A DNA stretch of 46,984 nucleotides from Alphaproteobacteria bacterium UBA3307 (lineage in GTDB: Bacteria > Pseudomonadota > Alphaproteobacteria > RF32 > CAG-239), in assembly GCA_002361365.1 (NCBI GenBank), contig DEST01000115.1, positions 61,180-108,163 of the forward strand, given 5' to 3'. Shown piece after piece: positions 1-8,356 of the stretch. Made by a program: the position numbers and the translations under genes. The first letter of the stretch is position 1. Every line of letters starts with the position of its first letter. The notes under the pieces are model-generated. The model was not told where the DNA came from. It was given only the letters and a program-made list of their open reading frames with translations, and ran no database searches.

Positions 1-47
1 CCCACAGCTTAGAAGGCTGTTGCTCTATCCTGCTGAGCTAAGAGCGC
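1..47 (-). tRNA. tRNA-Arg(UCU), 3' part cut off by the window edge
   Basis: On the minus strand the sequence begins GCGCTCTTAGCTCAG, a typical acceptor 5' strand and D-arm, and continues to an anticodon loop CTTCTAA with anticodon TCT, which reads AGA. The stem CAGCC/GGCTG closes the loop. The variable loop, T-arm and acceptor 3' strand lie outside the window. The identity rests on the anticodon alone. Confidence 0.9.
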
Positions 48-122
48 ATTACAATGTTTATCCGAAAATTGCATAAAAAATCTATATTGTCAATCAAATT
101 TTGTAATTTTTTTATTTAAGGC

Positions 123-151
123 TTGCAATTTGCAGTAAAAGCTATTATATT
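123..151 (+). promoter_or_regulatory. possible sigma-70 promoter of the 87-residue gene
   Basis: TTGCAA and TATATT are separated by 17 bp, about 50 bp upstream of the ATG at 202. The region is very AT-rich, so a chance match is quite possible. Confidence 0.3.
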
Positions 152-201
152 GCTTTTTATCGATTTTATAATTAGTGTATTTTTATTCAAAAATTTTCAG
201 T

Positions 202-465
202 ATGGAAAAACAAAAATTAGAGCATGATTTCTGCGTGAAATTTAGAGGTGATATCGAGAGATATGGCTTGCAGCAGGCAATCAAAGATTTAGTGATTTCA
301 ACCAGTCAGAAAGTTCCTCTCCGCAAGAGCTATCTGGCCAGAGAATGCAAGAAAAAGACCTCGTTTAAGAACCAGTTCATTGCCGCTTGCGATGCACTGA
401 AGAAGTCTGACAAACAGATTAAGCAAGCGGTTATGGCTTTACAGCAGGAAATCATCACCGCCTGA
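202..465 (+). CDS. small hypothetical protein, 87 aa
   Basis: I do not recognise this family. The product is a small, lysine-rich, apparently cytoplasmic and helical protein with no signal peptide or membrane segment. The ATG at 202 is preferred over an in-frame GTG at 175, because the nine extra codons (MYFYSKIFS) look untranslated; neither start has a clear Shine-Dalgarno sequence. The gene stands alone between the tRNA and the 3' end of ileS and is followed within 20 bp by a strong hairpin terminator, which supports it being a real transcription unit. Codon use resembles that of its neighbours. Confidence 0.65.
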   Translation: MEKQKLEHDFCVKFRGDIERYGLQQAIKDLVISTSQKVPLRKSYLARECKKKTSFKNQFIAACDALKKSDKQIKQAVMALQQEIITA

Positions 466-483
466 ACATTCTCAGGTATACTT

Positions 484-524
484 AAAGCATCCGGTACAGT
501 TTTGCAGACCGGATGCTTTTTTTT
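484..524. terminator. rho-independent terminator, probably shared by convergent genes
   Basis: A 12-bp perfect stem (AAAGCATCCGGT / ACCGGATGCTTT) is followed by eight T on the plus strand, 20 bp after the small gene's stop. The minus-strand ileS ends 34 bp away and may use the same hairpin, though its U-tract on that side is poor. Confidence 0.9.
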
Positions 525-557
525 ATGCTTGCAAATTATGTGAACCAAAGCAATATA

Positions 558-3500
558 TTAAGCTACTTTTGCGTCGTAAAACAGCTCAATACCCTCAATT
601 TCTCCTTCAGTACCGCCGTTACAATCGGAAACAACCTTTATTGCCAAAACCTGCTCGGCAATATAGGATTGATTTTCTTGTAAAGCCTTTGCCAATTCTT
701 CATCTTTGGTAGAATAACTGAGCTCGATACGGTCAGATATGTTAAAGTCTTTATCTTTGCGCAGAGTTTGCACCAAACGTACAAAGTCACGCGCCATACC
801 CTCGCGTTTTAATGCAGCGGTAACGTTGGTATCAAGTGTCAGCACTGCTTTATTGTCGGCAAACGACTGTCCGGCAACACCGTCTTTCATATCCAAACGC
901 ACTTCAAATAAATCATCGGTCAGCGTTTTACCGCCGATAGATAAAGTGCCGTCGTTGTTCAGTACCCAATTACCCTGTTTATAGGCAGCCATCACCGCTC
1001 CCATATCTTTGCCGAGAGTCTTACCCAAAAGAGGCGTATAAAGATATACGCTCTTAGTGGCGTAATTGCTCAAATTATCATCAAAACGCACTTCTTTAAC
1101 ATTCAGTTCGTCTTTAACAATTTCCTGATACTCCGGAGAAAGCGTTGCCCCGATAACCGTCAAACTTGCAAGTGGCAAACGATTGCGCAGATTCTTTTCT
1201 TCGCGGATAAATTTGCCGGTTGAACATAAATCCTGCACAAAATCCATCTCCGCCACCAGTTTTTCATCCGATTTAATATCGCTCAAACTCGGATAATCGC
1301 ATAAGTGTACGGATTCGCCGCCGGTCAGATTTTTATAAATATATTCACAGATGAACGGCATAACCGGCGCCGTCAATTTGGCAACATTAACGAGTACGGT
1401 ATAAAGCGTATCAAAAGCCTGCGCATCACCTCGCCAAAAACGTTCACGCGTGCGGCGAATATACCAGTTATTCAAAATTTCCATAAATGTTGCCGTTTCG
1501 CTGCAAACTTCGGCAATATCATATGTTTCAAAGCCGTGTTTCAACTTTTCGGCCATTGTTTTAAGCTTAGATAAAATATAATTATCCATTGCCTCACTCG
1601 ATGCGGAAATTTCCTTTGCTTTATAGTCTTCGGCATTGGCATACAGCGTGAAGAAGTAGAAAGCATTCCACAGCGGAATCATAGCCAAACGCGAGGCCTT
1701 GGCAATTTCCTTGCCTTCTTTATCCACTGCCACATTGCCGCCCTTCAACACCGGCGAAGAAACCAAAAACCAACGCAAAGCTTCCGAACCGACAGTCTCC
1801 AAAATCTCGTTCGGATCAGGATAGTTTTTCAGGCGTTTGGAAAGTTTCTGCCCGCCCTCAGCCATCAGCAAACCGGTGCAGATACAGTTTTTAAATGCGG
1901 GACGATTGTGCAGAGCGGTAGACAACACGGTCAGCGTATAGAACCAACCGCGGGTTTGGTCGATTGCTTCCACAATAAAGTCCGCCGGAAAATGATTTTC
2001 AAACCACTCTTTATTTTCAAACGGATAGTGGATTTGCGCATACGGCATCGAACCGGATTCAAACCAACAGTCAAACACATCACTGACACGATGCATCATT
2101 GTTTTTCCGCTTGGATCATCCGGATTCGGATAAACCACATCATCAATATACGGCTTATGTAAATTTTCCACAGTTACGCCGGTTGCCGCCTTAATTTCTT
2201 CCAACGAACCGAACACATCAATCCGCGGAAATTTCGGATTATCTGACTTCCAAACCGGAATCGGCGTACCCCAAAAGCGATTACGCGAAATTGACCAATC
2301 GCGGGCGCCCTCTAACCATTTACCGAAACGACCATCTTTAATGTGCGAAGGAATCCAATTAATTTGCTGATTGTTAGCCACCATTTCGTCACGAAAATCG
2401 GTAACTTTAACAAACCACGAACTCATCGCTTTATAAATAAGCGGCGTATCAGTGCGCCAACAATACGGATAAGTATGCGTATATTGTTCTTTTTTCACCA
2501 GCAAACCGTTGGCTTTGAGCCACTGCATAATCGGTTCATTGGTATCAAATACTTGTTGTCCGGCATAATCGCTGACTTCAGAAGTAAACTTTCCTGCCTC
2601 ATCAACCGGACAAACCACCGGAAAATTTTCGTCGTACGTGCGGCAAGCTTCAAAGTCGTCCTGACCAAATCCCGGTGCAATATGCACCACACCGGTACCG
2701 TCTTCGGTTGATACGAACTCGCCGGAAAGCACTTTAAACGCACCTTTTTGCTTTAAGTCGGCAAAATACGGAAACATCGGCTTATAACTCAAACCGAGCA
2801 AGTCACTGCCCTTAATTGTCTTAATCTGTGTTGCATGCTCCAGTTGTTTTTTATAGTTCCCTAAGCGCGCAACCGCAATAATATACTGCTGTCCGTCTTC
2901 TTCCATTACCGCATAGTCAATATCTTTTCCCACCGCCAACATAAGGTTTGACGGCAAAGTCCACGGCGTAGTGGTCCAAACCAGAATTTTCTGGCCCGTT
3001 TCGAGCGTAAACATTACCGTAATTGCATTATCCGTTTTGTCGCGATAACCGAGGTTAACCTCAAAGTTAGACAGCGGAGTTTCCGCCGCCCACGAATACG
3101 GCAACACGCGATAATCTTCATAAACCAATCCCTTGTCATACAGTGCTTTGAAGTTATGAATTACAGATTCCATAAACGACAGATTCATTGTTTTATAGTC
3201 ATGATTAAAGTCGACCCAGCGTCCGATACGTTTAAACATTTCTACCCAAATACCGGAATATTTCAGTACATCTTTGCGACAAAAATCATTAAACTTTTCC
3301 ACCCCATAGGCTTCGATTTGTTTGCGTCCCGAAACACCAAGCTGTTTCTCGGCAGACATTTCGGCCGGCAAACCATGACAATCCCAACCCAAACGGCGTT
3401 CTACCTTTTTGCCGTTCATAGTCTGAAAACGCGCCACCACATCTTTAACATAGCTTACCATAATATGTCCGTAGTGCGGAGTTCCGTTAGCAAACGGCGG

Positions 3501-3647
3501 TCCGTCATAAAACACAAACTCGGCGGCGCCGTCGCGATTATGTACGGATTTTTCAAACGTATTATCTTTGTCCCAAAACTTTAAGACTTCTTTTTCTAAT
3601 TCGACAAAGTCAGGCTTTGCCTTCACTTCAGCATAGTATTTCGTCAT
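558..3647 (-). CDS. ileS: isoleucyl-tRNA synthetase, eukaryotic-type (type 2)
   Basis: Charges tRNA-Ile with isoleucine in the cytoplasm. The 1029-residue length and motifs fit the class I IleRS family. The HIGH motif is HYGH at residues 58-61 (in PPFANGTPHYGH). The KMSKS loop near residue 600 reads KLSKRLKNYPDP, and there is a WSISRNRFWGTPIP block. The HYGH and KLSKRxKNYPDP forms are those of the eukaryotic-like type 2 enzymes, known as a family for low sensitivity to mupirocin, and not those of the common bacterial type 1. A large editing domain lies between the two motifs, and an anticodon-binding domain follows. The gene is monocistronic and convergent with the 87-residue gene. Confidence 0.97.
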   Translation of the reverse strand: MTKYYAEVKAKPDFVELEKEVLKFWDKDNTFEKSVHNRDGAAEFVFYDGPPFANGTPHYGHIMVSYVKDVVARFQTMNGKKVERRLGWDCHGLPAEMSAEKQLGVSGRKQIEAYGVEKFNDFCRKDVLKYSGIWVEMFKRIGRWVDFNHDYKTMNLSFMESVIHNFKALYDKGLVYEDYRVLPYSWAAETPLSNFEVNLGYRDKTDNAITVMFTLETGQKILVWTTTPWTLPSNLMLAVGKDIDYAVMEEDGQQYIIAVARLGNYKKQLEHATQIKTIKGSDLLGLSYKPMFPYFADLKQKGAFKVLSGEFVSTEDGTGVVHIAPGFGQDDFEACRTYDENFPVVCPVDEAGKFTSEVSDYAGQQVFDTNEPIMQWLKANGLLVKKEQYTHTYPYCWRTDTPLIYKAMSSWFVKVTDFRDEMVANNQQINWIPSHIKDGRFGKWLEGARDWSISRNRFWGTPIPVWKSDNPKFPRIDVFGSLEEIKAATGVTVENLHKPYIDDVVYPNPDDPSGKTMMHRVSDVFDCWFESGSMPYAQIHYPFENKEWFENHFPADFIVEAIDQTRGWFYTLTVLSTALHNRPAFKNCICTGLLMAEGGQKLSKRLKNYPDPNEILETVGSEALRWFLVSSPVLKGGNVAVDKEGKEIAKASRLAMIPLWNAFYFFTLYANAEDYKAKEISASSEAMDNYILSKLKTMAEKLKHGFETYDIAEVCSETATFMEILNNWYIRRTRERFWRGDAQAFDTLYTVLVNVAKLTAPVMPFICEYIYKNLTGGESVHLCDYPSLSDIKSDEKLVAEMDFVQDLCSTGKFIREEKNLRNRLPLASLTVIGATLSPEYQEIVKDELNVKEVRFDDNLSNYATKSVYLYTPLLGKTLGKDMGAVMAAYKQGNWVLNNDGTLSIGGKTLTDDLFEVRLDMKDGVAGQSFADNKAVLTLDTNVTAALKREGMARDFVRLVQTLRKDKDFNISDRIELSYSTKDEELAKALQENQSYIAEQVLAIKVVSDCNGGTEGEIEGIELFYDAKVA

Positions 3648-3939
3648 TTTTAATACCTTAAATTTAAATAGAAATTGTTTATTCCAGATTTTTTTGAAAA
3701 GATTTTATGTAAAAGATGCCCTAATCCCCTAAGGGATAATATTGATAATGTGCGATATGTAAAACGAGCTCATCTTTTTCTCTTTTAATTAAAACTGCGG
3801 GCAATGTACACCATCTTTTTACAAAAATCAAGTACCATAATCAAATTACTTGATTTTTCATAATATCTGTATATATTAACCTCTGTTTTATCAATTATTA
3901 GGTTGCAATAATTATTTCACTCTAAATATATTTATAAAT
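3648..3939. promoter_or_regulatory. divergent intergenic region between ileS and the next gene
   Basis: This 292-bp AT-rich region must hold promoters for ileS (minus) and the 116-residue gene (plus). Two symmetric elements are visible: ATCCCCTAAGGGAT at 3724-3737, and a 12-bp perfect inverted repeat (AAAAATCAAGTA / TACTTGATTTTT) at 3823-3858 with a 12-nt loop. The second resembles a weak bidirectional terminator or an operator. I see no coding sequence. Confidence 0.5.
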
Positions 3940-4290
3940 ATGCAAAAAGTTGATTTTATTTCAATGGTCGGAGCAGAGGTTAAAATTAACGCCAATCTGC
4001 TTGCAAAAGAGTATGTGGAAAAAGTGGCGGAAAAGCACTTTAATCAGGAAGTAGTCTGTACTCCGTGTTTGTTTGGTACCGGTGCTCTCGCTGTCGGTTG
4101 GGAGATAAAAAGTAAGCAAACGACGGTAATTATCGGTTATCTTACCTTGGTTACCGGCAGTATTTGTGACTATCCTGACGATTTTGAATATGGTGTTACC
4201 ACTATTATTCCGTTGGGAACTGAGTGGGCATTTGTCTTTAATTTTAGGTTGCGCTATTGCAATGAAATGATTGAACTTGCCCATAAATAA
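3940..4290 (+). CDS. hypothetical protein, 116 aa
   Basis: I do not recognise this protein. It is a compact mixed alpha/beta soluble protein without signal peptide or membrane segment, with four cysteines (CTPC, an ICDY segment and a late RYC). No Shine-Dalgarno sequence precedes the ATG; the upstream stretch is an A/T run. The downstream hairpin terminator makes it a single-gene unit, and its third-base composition and synonymous codons match the surrounding core genes. Function unknown. Confidence 0.65.
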   Translation: MQKVDFISMVGAEVKINANLLAKEYVEKVAEKHFNQEVVCTPCLFGTGALAVGWEIKSKQTTVIIGYLTLVTGSICDYPDDFEYGVTTIIPLGTEWAFVFNFRLRYCNEMIELAHK

Positions 4291-4306
4291 CTCTCTGATT
4301 TGCTAC

Positions 4307-4343
4307 AAAAAACAGTTTGTCTTGACGGCGGACTGTTTTTTTG
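4307..4343 (+). terminator. rho-independent terminator after the 116-residue gene
   Basis: The stem AAAAAACAGT / ACTGTTTTTT encloses a 15-nt loop and ends in a T run, 17 bp after the stop codon and 30 bp before the next start. Confidence 0.75.
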
Positions 4344-4374
4344 TTTTACTATAACGAAAAACAGGAGATGTAAA

Positions 4375-5178
4375 ATGTGCATACTTTCTTTTGATGTTGG
4401 CGGCAGCAAGATTGCTTATGCTTTATTTGATGCAAACGGCACATATTTATCAGAGCCGCAAATTGTGCCAACCCCGAAAACCACCGATGAAATCAGACGT
4501 CTTTTTTGTAAGATAAGCGCAGAATTTGTATATGATTGTGCCGCGCTTGCCACCGCCGGTATTGTATTTTCCGGCAAATTGCAAGGAAAGCCTAACAATT
4601 TGCCAAGCGGTTATGAAAATATTGATTTTTCCTCAGTATTCAAAACTCCGTATATTGTCGAAAATGATGCCAATGCCGCTTTGTACGCCGAATATAAAAT
4701 CGGCAATATGCAAAATGTGCAAAATGGTATTATGCTGACTTTAGGCACAGATACCGGTTGTGGAATTATTTGCAACGGTCAGATTTTACGCGGCAAATGC
4801 GGAGCAGCAGGTGAAGTTAGCTTTCCGTTTTCCGGCCGCGATTTAAAGCGTCTTAGTGAAAAATATAATGTTGGTGAAAGCGATTGCTTTAAAATTTATG
4901 AGCTTGTTTGCTCCGGAGATTTAAATGCCCAAAAAGCTTACTCAGAATGGCAGGAAAATCTTGTTGCCGGATTAAAATTATTAAATGGCTTATTTGATAC
5001 CGAAATTTTTGTACTTTCCGGCAGTTTATCCCAAATTGTGGACTATGCAGAAGTTTCATCAGCTTTAAAATTTTTGCAACCGCATAATCCGGCCGCGGTA
5101 AAACCGGCAAAATACGGATTAAACGCCGGGATCATCGGAGCAGCTTTACTTGCTGCCGACAGCTATTGCAACTTTTGA
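4375..5178 (+). CDS. ROK-family sugar kinase without the zinc motif
   Basis: Probably phosphorylates a hexose or N-acetylhexosamine with ATP. The N-terminus DVGGSKIAYALFD is the ROK phosphate-1 loop. Further motifs are ENDANAALYAEY (catalytic-Asp region), the second ATP loop LGTDTGCGII, and GAAGE. The usual CxCGxxGC zinc cluster after GxxGE is missing; the segment goes straight to an SGRDLKRLSEKY helix. At 267 residues the protein is shorter than the usual ROK length of about 300. The ATG at 4375 is chosen because AGGAG lies 7 bp upstream; a longer reading upstream would run through the preceding terminator. It converges with tyrS, 18 bp away. Substrate cannot be told from the sequence. Confidence 0.85.
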   Translation: MCILSFDVGGSKIAYALFDANGTYLSEPQIVPTPKTTDEIRRLFCKISAEFVYDCAALATAGIVFSGKLQGKPNNLPSGYENIDFSSVFKTPYIVENDANAALYAEYKIGNMQNVQNGIMLTLGTDTGCGIICNGQILRGKCGAAGEVSFPFSGRDLKRLSEKYNVGESDCFKIYELVCSGDLNAQKAYSEWQENLVAGLKLLNGLFDTEIFVLSGSLSQIVDYAEVSSALKFLQPHNPAAVKPAKYGLNAGIIGAALLAADSYCNF

Positions 5179-5196
5179 TAACTTTTTACCGGAATG

Positions 5197-6447
5197 CTAT
5201 TTTATCAAACCGAATTTCTTTTTACCTTGTGCAATTTTGACTGCGCCATCAACTATATCTGCTGTTGTAATTACATAATTTTCATCTGTAACCGGTTTGC
5301 CGTTGATTTTTAAGCCGGCTTGTTTAATCAAACGGCGTGCCTCGCCTTTGCTTTCAACAAAACCTATTTGCAAAAACGCCTCCAAAACCCCTATTCCGGC
5401 ATTCAAGTCGGCACTAAGCATTGGCAAATCATCACCGGCCGTGCCTTGTTCAAAAGTTTTGATTGCCGTTTCTTGTGCCGATTTTGCTTCTGCTTCGCCG
5501 CGGCATATTTTAGTTGCTTCAAAGGCTAAAATCTTCTTCGCCTCATTGATTTCTTTGTCTTTTAATTGTTCCAAGCGGCGCACCTCGTCCATCGGCAAAT
5601 CCGTAAATATACGCAAGCACTTGCCAACCTCGGCATCACCGATGTTTCTAAAATACTGATAATAATCATACGACGGCAACTTTTCTTCATTAATCCAAAC
5701 AGCATTGCCCTCAGATTTGCCCATTTTTTTGCCATTGGAATCCGTGATAATCGGACTGGTAAAACCAAACAATTCCGTATCATAGCGGCGACGCCCTAAC
5801 TCAGTGCCGGAAGTTATGTTGCCCCATTGGTCGGCACCGGCAATCTGCGCGCGGCAATTATATTTTTGCAATAAAACGCAAAAATCATAGCCCTGAACGA
5901 GCATATAGTTAAATTCCAAAAAAGACATAGGTTGTTCGCGCTCCAAGCGGCTCTTAACGCTATCCATTGTGAGCATACGGTTAACCGAATAGCAAGTGCC
6001 GATATCACGCAAAAAAGCCAGATAGTTAATATCTTTAAACCAATCCCAGTTATCAACCATAACGGCATCGGTTGCACCATCACCGAATTTTAAAAACTTC
6101 GAAAATGATTTTTTTAAGCCCTTGGTATTGTGGGCTAATGTTTCTTCATCTAAAAACGGACGAAGTTTGTCTTTTCCGGACGGATCGCCGATTCTGGCCG
6201 TTGCCCCGCCAACTAAGGTCAGCGGTTTATGTCCGCACTTTTGAAACCAGCGCAGCATCATCAAAGGCACAATATGCCCGACATGCAAACTGTCACCCGT
6301 CGGATCGGAACCTAAATAACCGACCGCCGGCTTTCCCGATTTTTCGCATTCATACAGATATGCATCAAATCCCTCAATGTTGGTGCATTGATTGTAAAAA
6401 CCGCGTTCGTTCATAATATTTAAGAATTCCGACTTAAATTCTGACAT
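5197..6447 (-). CDS. tyrS: tyrosyl-tRNA synthetase
   Basis: Charges tRNA-Tyr with tyrosine. This 416-residue class I enzyme has the HIGH motif as HVGH (in DPTGDSLHVGH). The tyrosine-binding block is VQGYDFCVL, followed by ADQWGNI. The KMSKS loop is KKMGKSEGN. A C-terminal S4-like RNA-binding domain (GEARRLIKQAGLKINGKPV) completes it. Length and domain order are normal. The gene is divergent from the anmK homologue, with 84 bp between the two starts; anmK beside tyrS is a common alphaproteobacterial arrangement, which helps identify its neighbour. Confidence 0.97.
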   Translation of the reverse strand: MSEFKSEFLNIMNERGFYNQCTNIEGFDAYLYECEKSGKPAVGYLGSDPTGDSLHVGHIVPLMMLRWFQKCGHKPLTLVGGATARIGDPSGKDKLRPFLDEETLAHNTKGLKKSFSKFLKFGDGATDAVMVDNWDWFKDINYLAFLRDIGTCYSVNRMLTMDSVKSRLEREQPMSFLEFNYMLVQGYDFCVLLQKYNCRAQIAGADQWGNITSGTELGRRRYDTELFGFTSPIITDSNGKKMGKSEGNAVWINEEKLPSYDYYQYFRNIGDAEVGKCLRIFTDLPMDEVRRLEQLKDKEINEAKKILAFEATKICRGEAEAKSAQETAIKTFEQGTAGDDLPMLSADLNAGIGVLEAFLQIGFVESKGEARRLIKQAGLKINGKPVTDENYVITTADIVDGAVKIAQGKKKFGLIK

Positions 6448-6531
6448 TGTAGCCTCTCTGTTTTGTATTTATACCAATTTTTAACGTATAGTAGCATAAT
6501 ATTTTATTATTGCAACAGGATTTGATTTTTA

Positions 6532-7638
6532 ATGATTATAAAAAGTTTAAATGCACTCGGTGTATATGGCAATGCCTCTCTCAATTCGGTTGATTTGGCA
6601 CTTATTGCAACCGACGGAATTGATGTGCAGCATTATATCAAAACGCAGACGGTGGAATATCCGGAAGATTTGTGCGCAAATATCAGAACCATATTAGCGC
6701 ATCGCAGTTGGAGCTATACCCAATTGAAAACCAATCCGCAAGTGCAATTAATGCGCGAAAAAATAAGCTGTTTTTATGCCGAATGTATTCAAAATTTTGC
6801 ATCCGGAGAAAAAGTCGATTGCTATGGTATTGACGGCTTGACCATATTCAGCAATCCGGCAGAAAAATGTTCGTATCAGCTTGAAGATGGGCGTGTTTTG
6901 GCGGATTCACTAAAGCAAAATATTATTACTCATTTTCATCGGGCGGATTTACTTTCCGGTGGGCAGGCTTCGCCATTATGTGCCGCATTTATCAATTATT
7001 TGGGGCAAAGAACCGAAAAGCCAGCATTGTTTATAATTATAGATGCAACCGGAAGTTTGACTTATCTCGGACATTCAGGAGAGATACAAGCATTTGACTG
7101 TGCTCCCGGCACAGCTATGATAGAGGATTGGACTTTCCGCCACGCCAATATGTTGACCGATTATAATGGCAAATTAGGCATTATCGGCAAAGCAGATATG
7201 CAAATTGTTTCTCAGCTTTTGCGGCACAAAATTTTACATAAACAGCCACCGAAAGCTCTTGACGTAATGTGTTTTTCCGAAAAAAAAGAGCATTTGGAAG
7301 GACTTTCATTAGAAAATGGTACCGCTACTGCCACCGCTTTTATTGCTGAAGCCGTTTATCAGGCAGCACTTGACTTTTTACCTAAAATACCGACAAATAT
7401 TTTCATTGGCGGAGAGGGATGCAAAAATCCGACATTGTTGCGTTTTATCAAACAAAACTTTGCGCCGCGTGCTGTTTTGCCGATTACGGAAATTGAACCG
7501 GAACTTACAGCTTTTGGAGCGCAATCTACGGCATTTAACACCGTACGGCGGATATATGGTTTGCCGCTGACATACCCGACAACAACCGGAGCTTTTGAGC
7601 CGATGAGCGGAGGAGAAATTTATGAAAAAAGCAAATAA
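6532..7638 (+). CDS. anmK: divergent anhydro-N-acetylmuramic acid kinase (AnmK family)
   Basis: AnmK phosphorylates and opens 1,6-anhydro-MurNAc during peptidoglycan recycling. Family landmarks are present but eroded. The first ATP loop, normally MSGTSxDGxD, reads VYGNASLNSVDLALI. ADxxxGGQGAPL becomes ADLLSGGQASPL. FDxGPGN becomes FDCAPGTAMIEDW. The CGGGxxNPTLL segment is GGEGCKNPTLLRF. The 368-residue length and the position divergent from tyrS agree with anmK. Loss of the Ser-Gly-Thr-Ser loop makes kinase activity uncertain. It is the first gene of an overlapping operon with the ABC exporter genes; the next start lies inside its last codons. Confidence 0.75.
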   Translation: MIIKSLNALGVYGNASLNSVDLALIATDGIDVQHYIKTQTVEYPEDLCANIRTILAHRSWSYTQLKTNPQVQLMREKISCFYAECIQNFASGEKVDCYGIDGLTIFSNPAEKCSYQLEDGRVLADSLKQNIITHFHRADLLSGGQASPLCAAFINYLGQRTEKPALFIIIDATGSLTYLGHSGEIQAFDCAPGTAMIEDWTFRHANMLTDYNGKLGIIGKADMQIVSQLLRHKILHKQPPKALDVMCFSEKKEHLEGLSLENGTATATAFIAEAVYQAALDFLPKIPTNIFIGGEGCKNPTLLRFIKQNFAPRAVLPITEIEPELTAFGAQSTAFNTVRRIYGLPLTYPTTTGAFEPMSGGEIYEKSK

Positions 7639-8356
7639 AACTATAAATATACAAAACTTATGTAAGAATTACGGTAAAATTCGTGCGGCCGATAATATTA
7701 ACTTTACGTCTTCTGCCGGTGATATTATTGCACTTTTAGGACCTAACGGCGCCGGAAAGTCTACACTGATGAATATGATTGCCGGTTATTTGGCGCCGGA
7801 TTCCGGCACAATAGAAATTTTAGGCAAAAATATTGCCGATAACGCTATGTTTGCTAAAGAAAACATCGGTTTTTTACCGGAAGGAGCGCCATTATACGCT
7901 GATTTAAGTGTTAAGCGTTTTTTGTGCTATATGGCCGAGCTTAAAAACCAAAAAAAAGAGGCCGTGCAAAAAGTTGCAGAAATTGCCAACATTACCGATG
8001 TTATGACACAAAAACTAGAAACTCTTTCCAAAGGATATCAGCGTCGTGTCGGATTTGCGCAAAGTATTCTGAACAATCCGCCGATTTTGCTCCTTGACGA
8101 ACCTACCGACGGATTAGACCCTAATCAAAAAGATTATATCCGTAAGCTGATTAAACAAATGTCCAAGGATAAAACCATTGTAATTTCCACTCATTTGCTT
8201 GAAGAAGCTGAAAATGTTTGTACCCGTATCATTGTTTTAGACCACGGCACAATTAAAGCGGACGGCACGTTGGCAACAATTTTGAAACATACGAAAACAA
8301 AAAATATTGCCGAGGCGTTTCGTAAACTTACCACACAGGAGAATGCCCATGCATAA
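7622..8356 (+). CDS. ABC transporter ATP-binding protein, GldA-like
   Basis: ATPase subunit of an ABC-2 type export system. Walker A is GPNGAGKST (residues 40-48), the signature motif is LSKGYQRRV, Walker B is ILLLDEPTDGLD and the H-loop is STHLLEEAE. A full GGAGG Shine-Dalgarno sequence precedes the ATG, which overlaps the end of anmK by 17 bp. The next gene overlaps by 8 bp, so translation is probably coupled. It should pair with the permease domain of the following fusion protein. The 244 residues are normal for the GldA/YhbH-like subfamily. Confidence 0.93.
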   Translation: MKKANKTINIQNLCKNYGKIRAADNINFTSSAGDIIALLGPNGAGKSTLMNMIAGYLAPDSGTIEILGKNIADNAMFAKENIGFLPEGAPLYADLSVKRFLCYMAELKNQKKEAVQKVAEIANITDVMTQKLETLSKGYQRRVGFAQSILNNPPILLLDEPTDGLDPNQKDYIRKLIKQMSKDKTIVISTHLLEEAENVCTRIIVLDHGTIKADGTLATILKHTKTKNIAEAFRKLTTQENAHA

